Positions 12,704 through 13,172 of a stretch of DNA of 13,172 nt are shown piece after piece (positions within the stretch are counted from its first letter, which is position 1; every line of letters begins with the position of its first letter). The stretch lies in assembly GCA_005879435.1 (NCBI GenBank), contig VBKX01000247.1, positions 983 to 14,154 of the forward strand, in the 5' to 3' direction. This DNA comes from Deltaproteobacteria bacterium (GTDB lineage: Bacteria > Desulfobacterota > Binatia > UBA9968). The notes under the pieces are model-generated. The model searched no databases. It was given only the letters and a program-made list of their open reading frames with translations, and was not told where the DNA came from. A program made the position numbers and the translations under genes.

Positions 12704-13172
12704 CGTAGTGGCTATGTTGGGTACTTCGATCGCCTTGCACGTGTCGGATATTCCGTTTAACGGACCGCTGGCCGGCGTGCGAATCGGCCGCGTCGACGGC
12801 CAATGGGTCATGAATCCGACCCAGAGCCAACTCGAAGAAAGCGACGTGGATATATTTCTCTCCGGCAGCCGGGACGCGATCGTGATGGTTGAAGGCGGCG
12901 CACAAATCGTGCCCGAAGGTGAAATCCTGGAGGCGCTGTTCGCGGGCCACGAAGCGATCCAGCCGCTCATCCAAATTCAAGAGCAAATTCGCCGAGAAAT
13001 CGGCAAGCCAAAACGACACGTACCGCTGGCGCATCTTGATGAAGCCGTCGCCAGCCGGGTTGAAGATCTGGCGCTGACGAAGCTCAAACAGGCTCTTGAA
13101 ATCCCGGAAAAACTGGAACGCTACAAACGAATCGCCGAGGTCAAGGGTGAAGTCGTGCCGCAAGCGTTGACG
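12621..13172 (+). pseudogene. pnp: Polynucleotide phosphorylase, continuation in the +1 frame (runs off right edge)
   Basis: From CGT 12621 the frame reads [20 protein letters not shown], then [51 protein letters not shown] and AIVMVEGGAQIVPEGEILEALFAGHEAIQPLI, and stays open to the window end. This is the rest of the first RNase PH-like domain and the start of the all-helical linker domain. It has no start codon or ribosome site of its own and is clearly the downstream half of the gene begun at 12416. The gap between the halves corresponds to about 29 residues; with one leftover base, an 86-nt deletion explains the frame change. Confidence 0.85.

Noticed and set aside
12627..13163. 178-codon minus-strand open frame opposite pnp
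   Set aside because: Shadow of the PNPase coding frame on the plus strand; no family features.

Overview
The window looks like chromosomal DNA from a moderately GC-rich, Gram-negative bacterium. A four-gene Mla-type phospholipid transport operon implies an outer membrane. The oxygen-independent, B12-dependent ribonucleotide reductase and the mix of solute-binding protein, deacetylase, amidohydrolase and L-2-hydroxyglutarate oxidase fit a free-living soil or sediment lineage, for example a deltaproteobacterium-like or Tectomicrobia/NC10-like group. That placement is impression only; nothing here fixes the phylum.

Layout. 2-769 (+): C-terminal part of an ABC-transporter substrate-binding protein cut by the left edge. 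852-1751 (+): NodB-type polysaccharide deacetylase-like protein. 3959-1759 (-): a two-gene unit, ACMSD-like amidohydrolase then L-2-hydroxyglutarate oxidase (lhgO), with a possible promoter at 3993-4021. 6756-4134 (-): mlaE-mlaF-mlaD-mlaC, tightly coupled, with a candidate promoter at 6800-6828. 6858-7703 (+): TrmN6-type tRNA methyltransferase, divergent from mlaE. 8187-7720 (-): DciA/DUF721 protein. 8424-11151 (+): class II ribonucleotide reductase nrdJ, preceded by a sigma70-like promoter and two NrdR-like boxes 32 bp apart, and followed by an intrinsic terminator. 11887-11312 (-): secreted DUF4124 plus retropepsin-like protein. 12077 to the right edge (+): rpsO-pnp.

The main surprise is that two core nucleic-acid genes are broken in this sequence. 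nrdJ carries an internal deletion with a frameshift (about 35 nt, near 9201-9210), an in-frame TAG (10918-10920) and an in-frame TGA (11116-11118) that sits where the family has a conserved Cys of the C-terminal redox tail. pnp has a deletion with frameshift near 12617-12621 (about 86 nt) that removes the FFRR-loop region. Outside these lesions both genes read as well-conserved protein, so they are either very recent mutations or assembly/sequencing faults. Selenocysteine at the TGA is a remote possibility. Deletion sizes and missing motifs are judged against family sequences from memory; no alignment was run.

Other oddities: a 9-bp tandem repeat between the amidohydrolase and lhgO, an lhgO reading frame with no start codon far enough upstream to give a complete FAD-binding strand, an amidohydrolase with Ser in place of a key metal-site/catalytic His, and a long inverted repeat upstream of rpsO. 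I found no mobile element, CRISPR array, tRNA or rRNA, and no gene-free stretch over 300 bases. I did not identify a convincing new multi-gene system.
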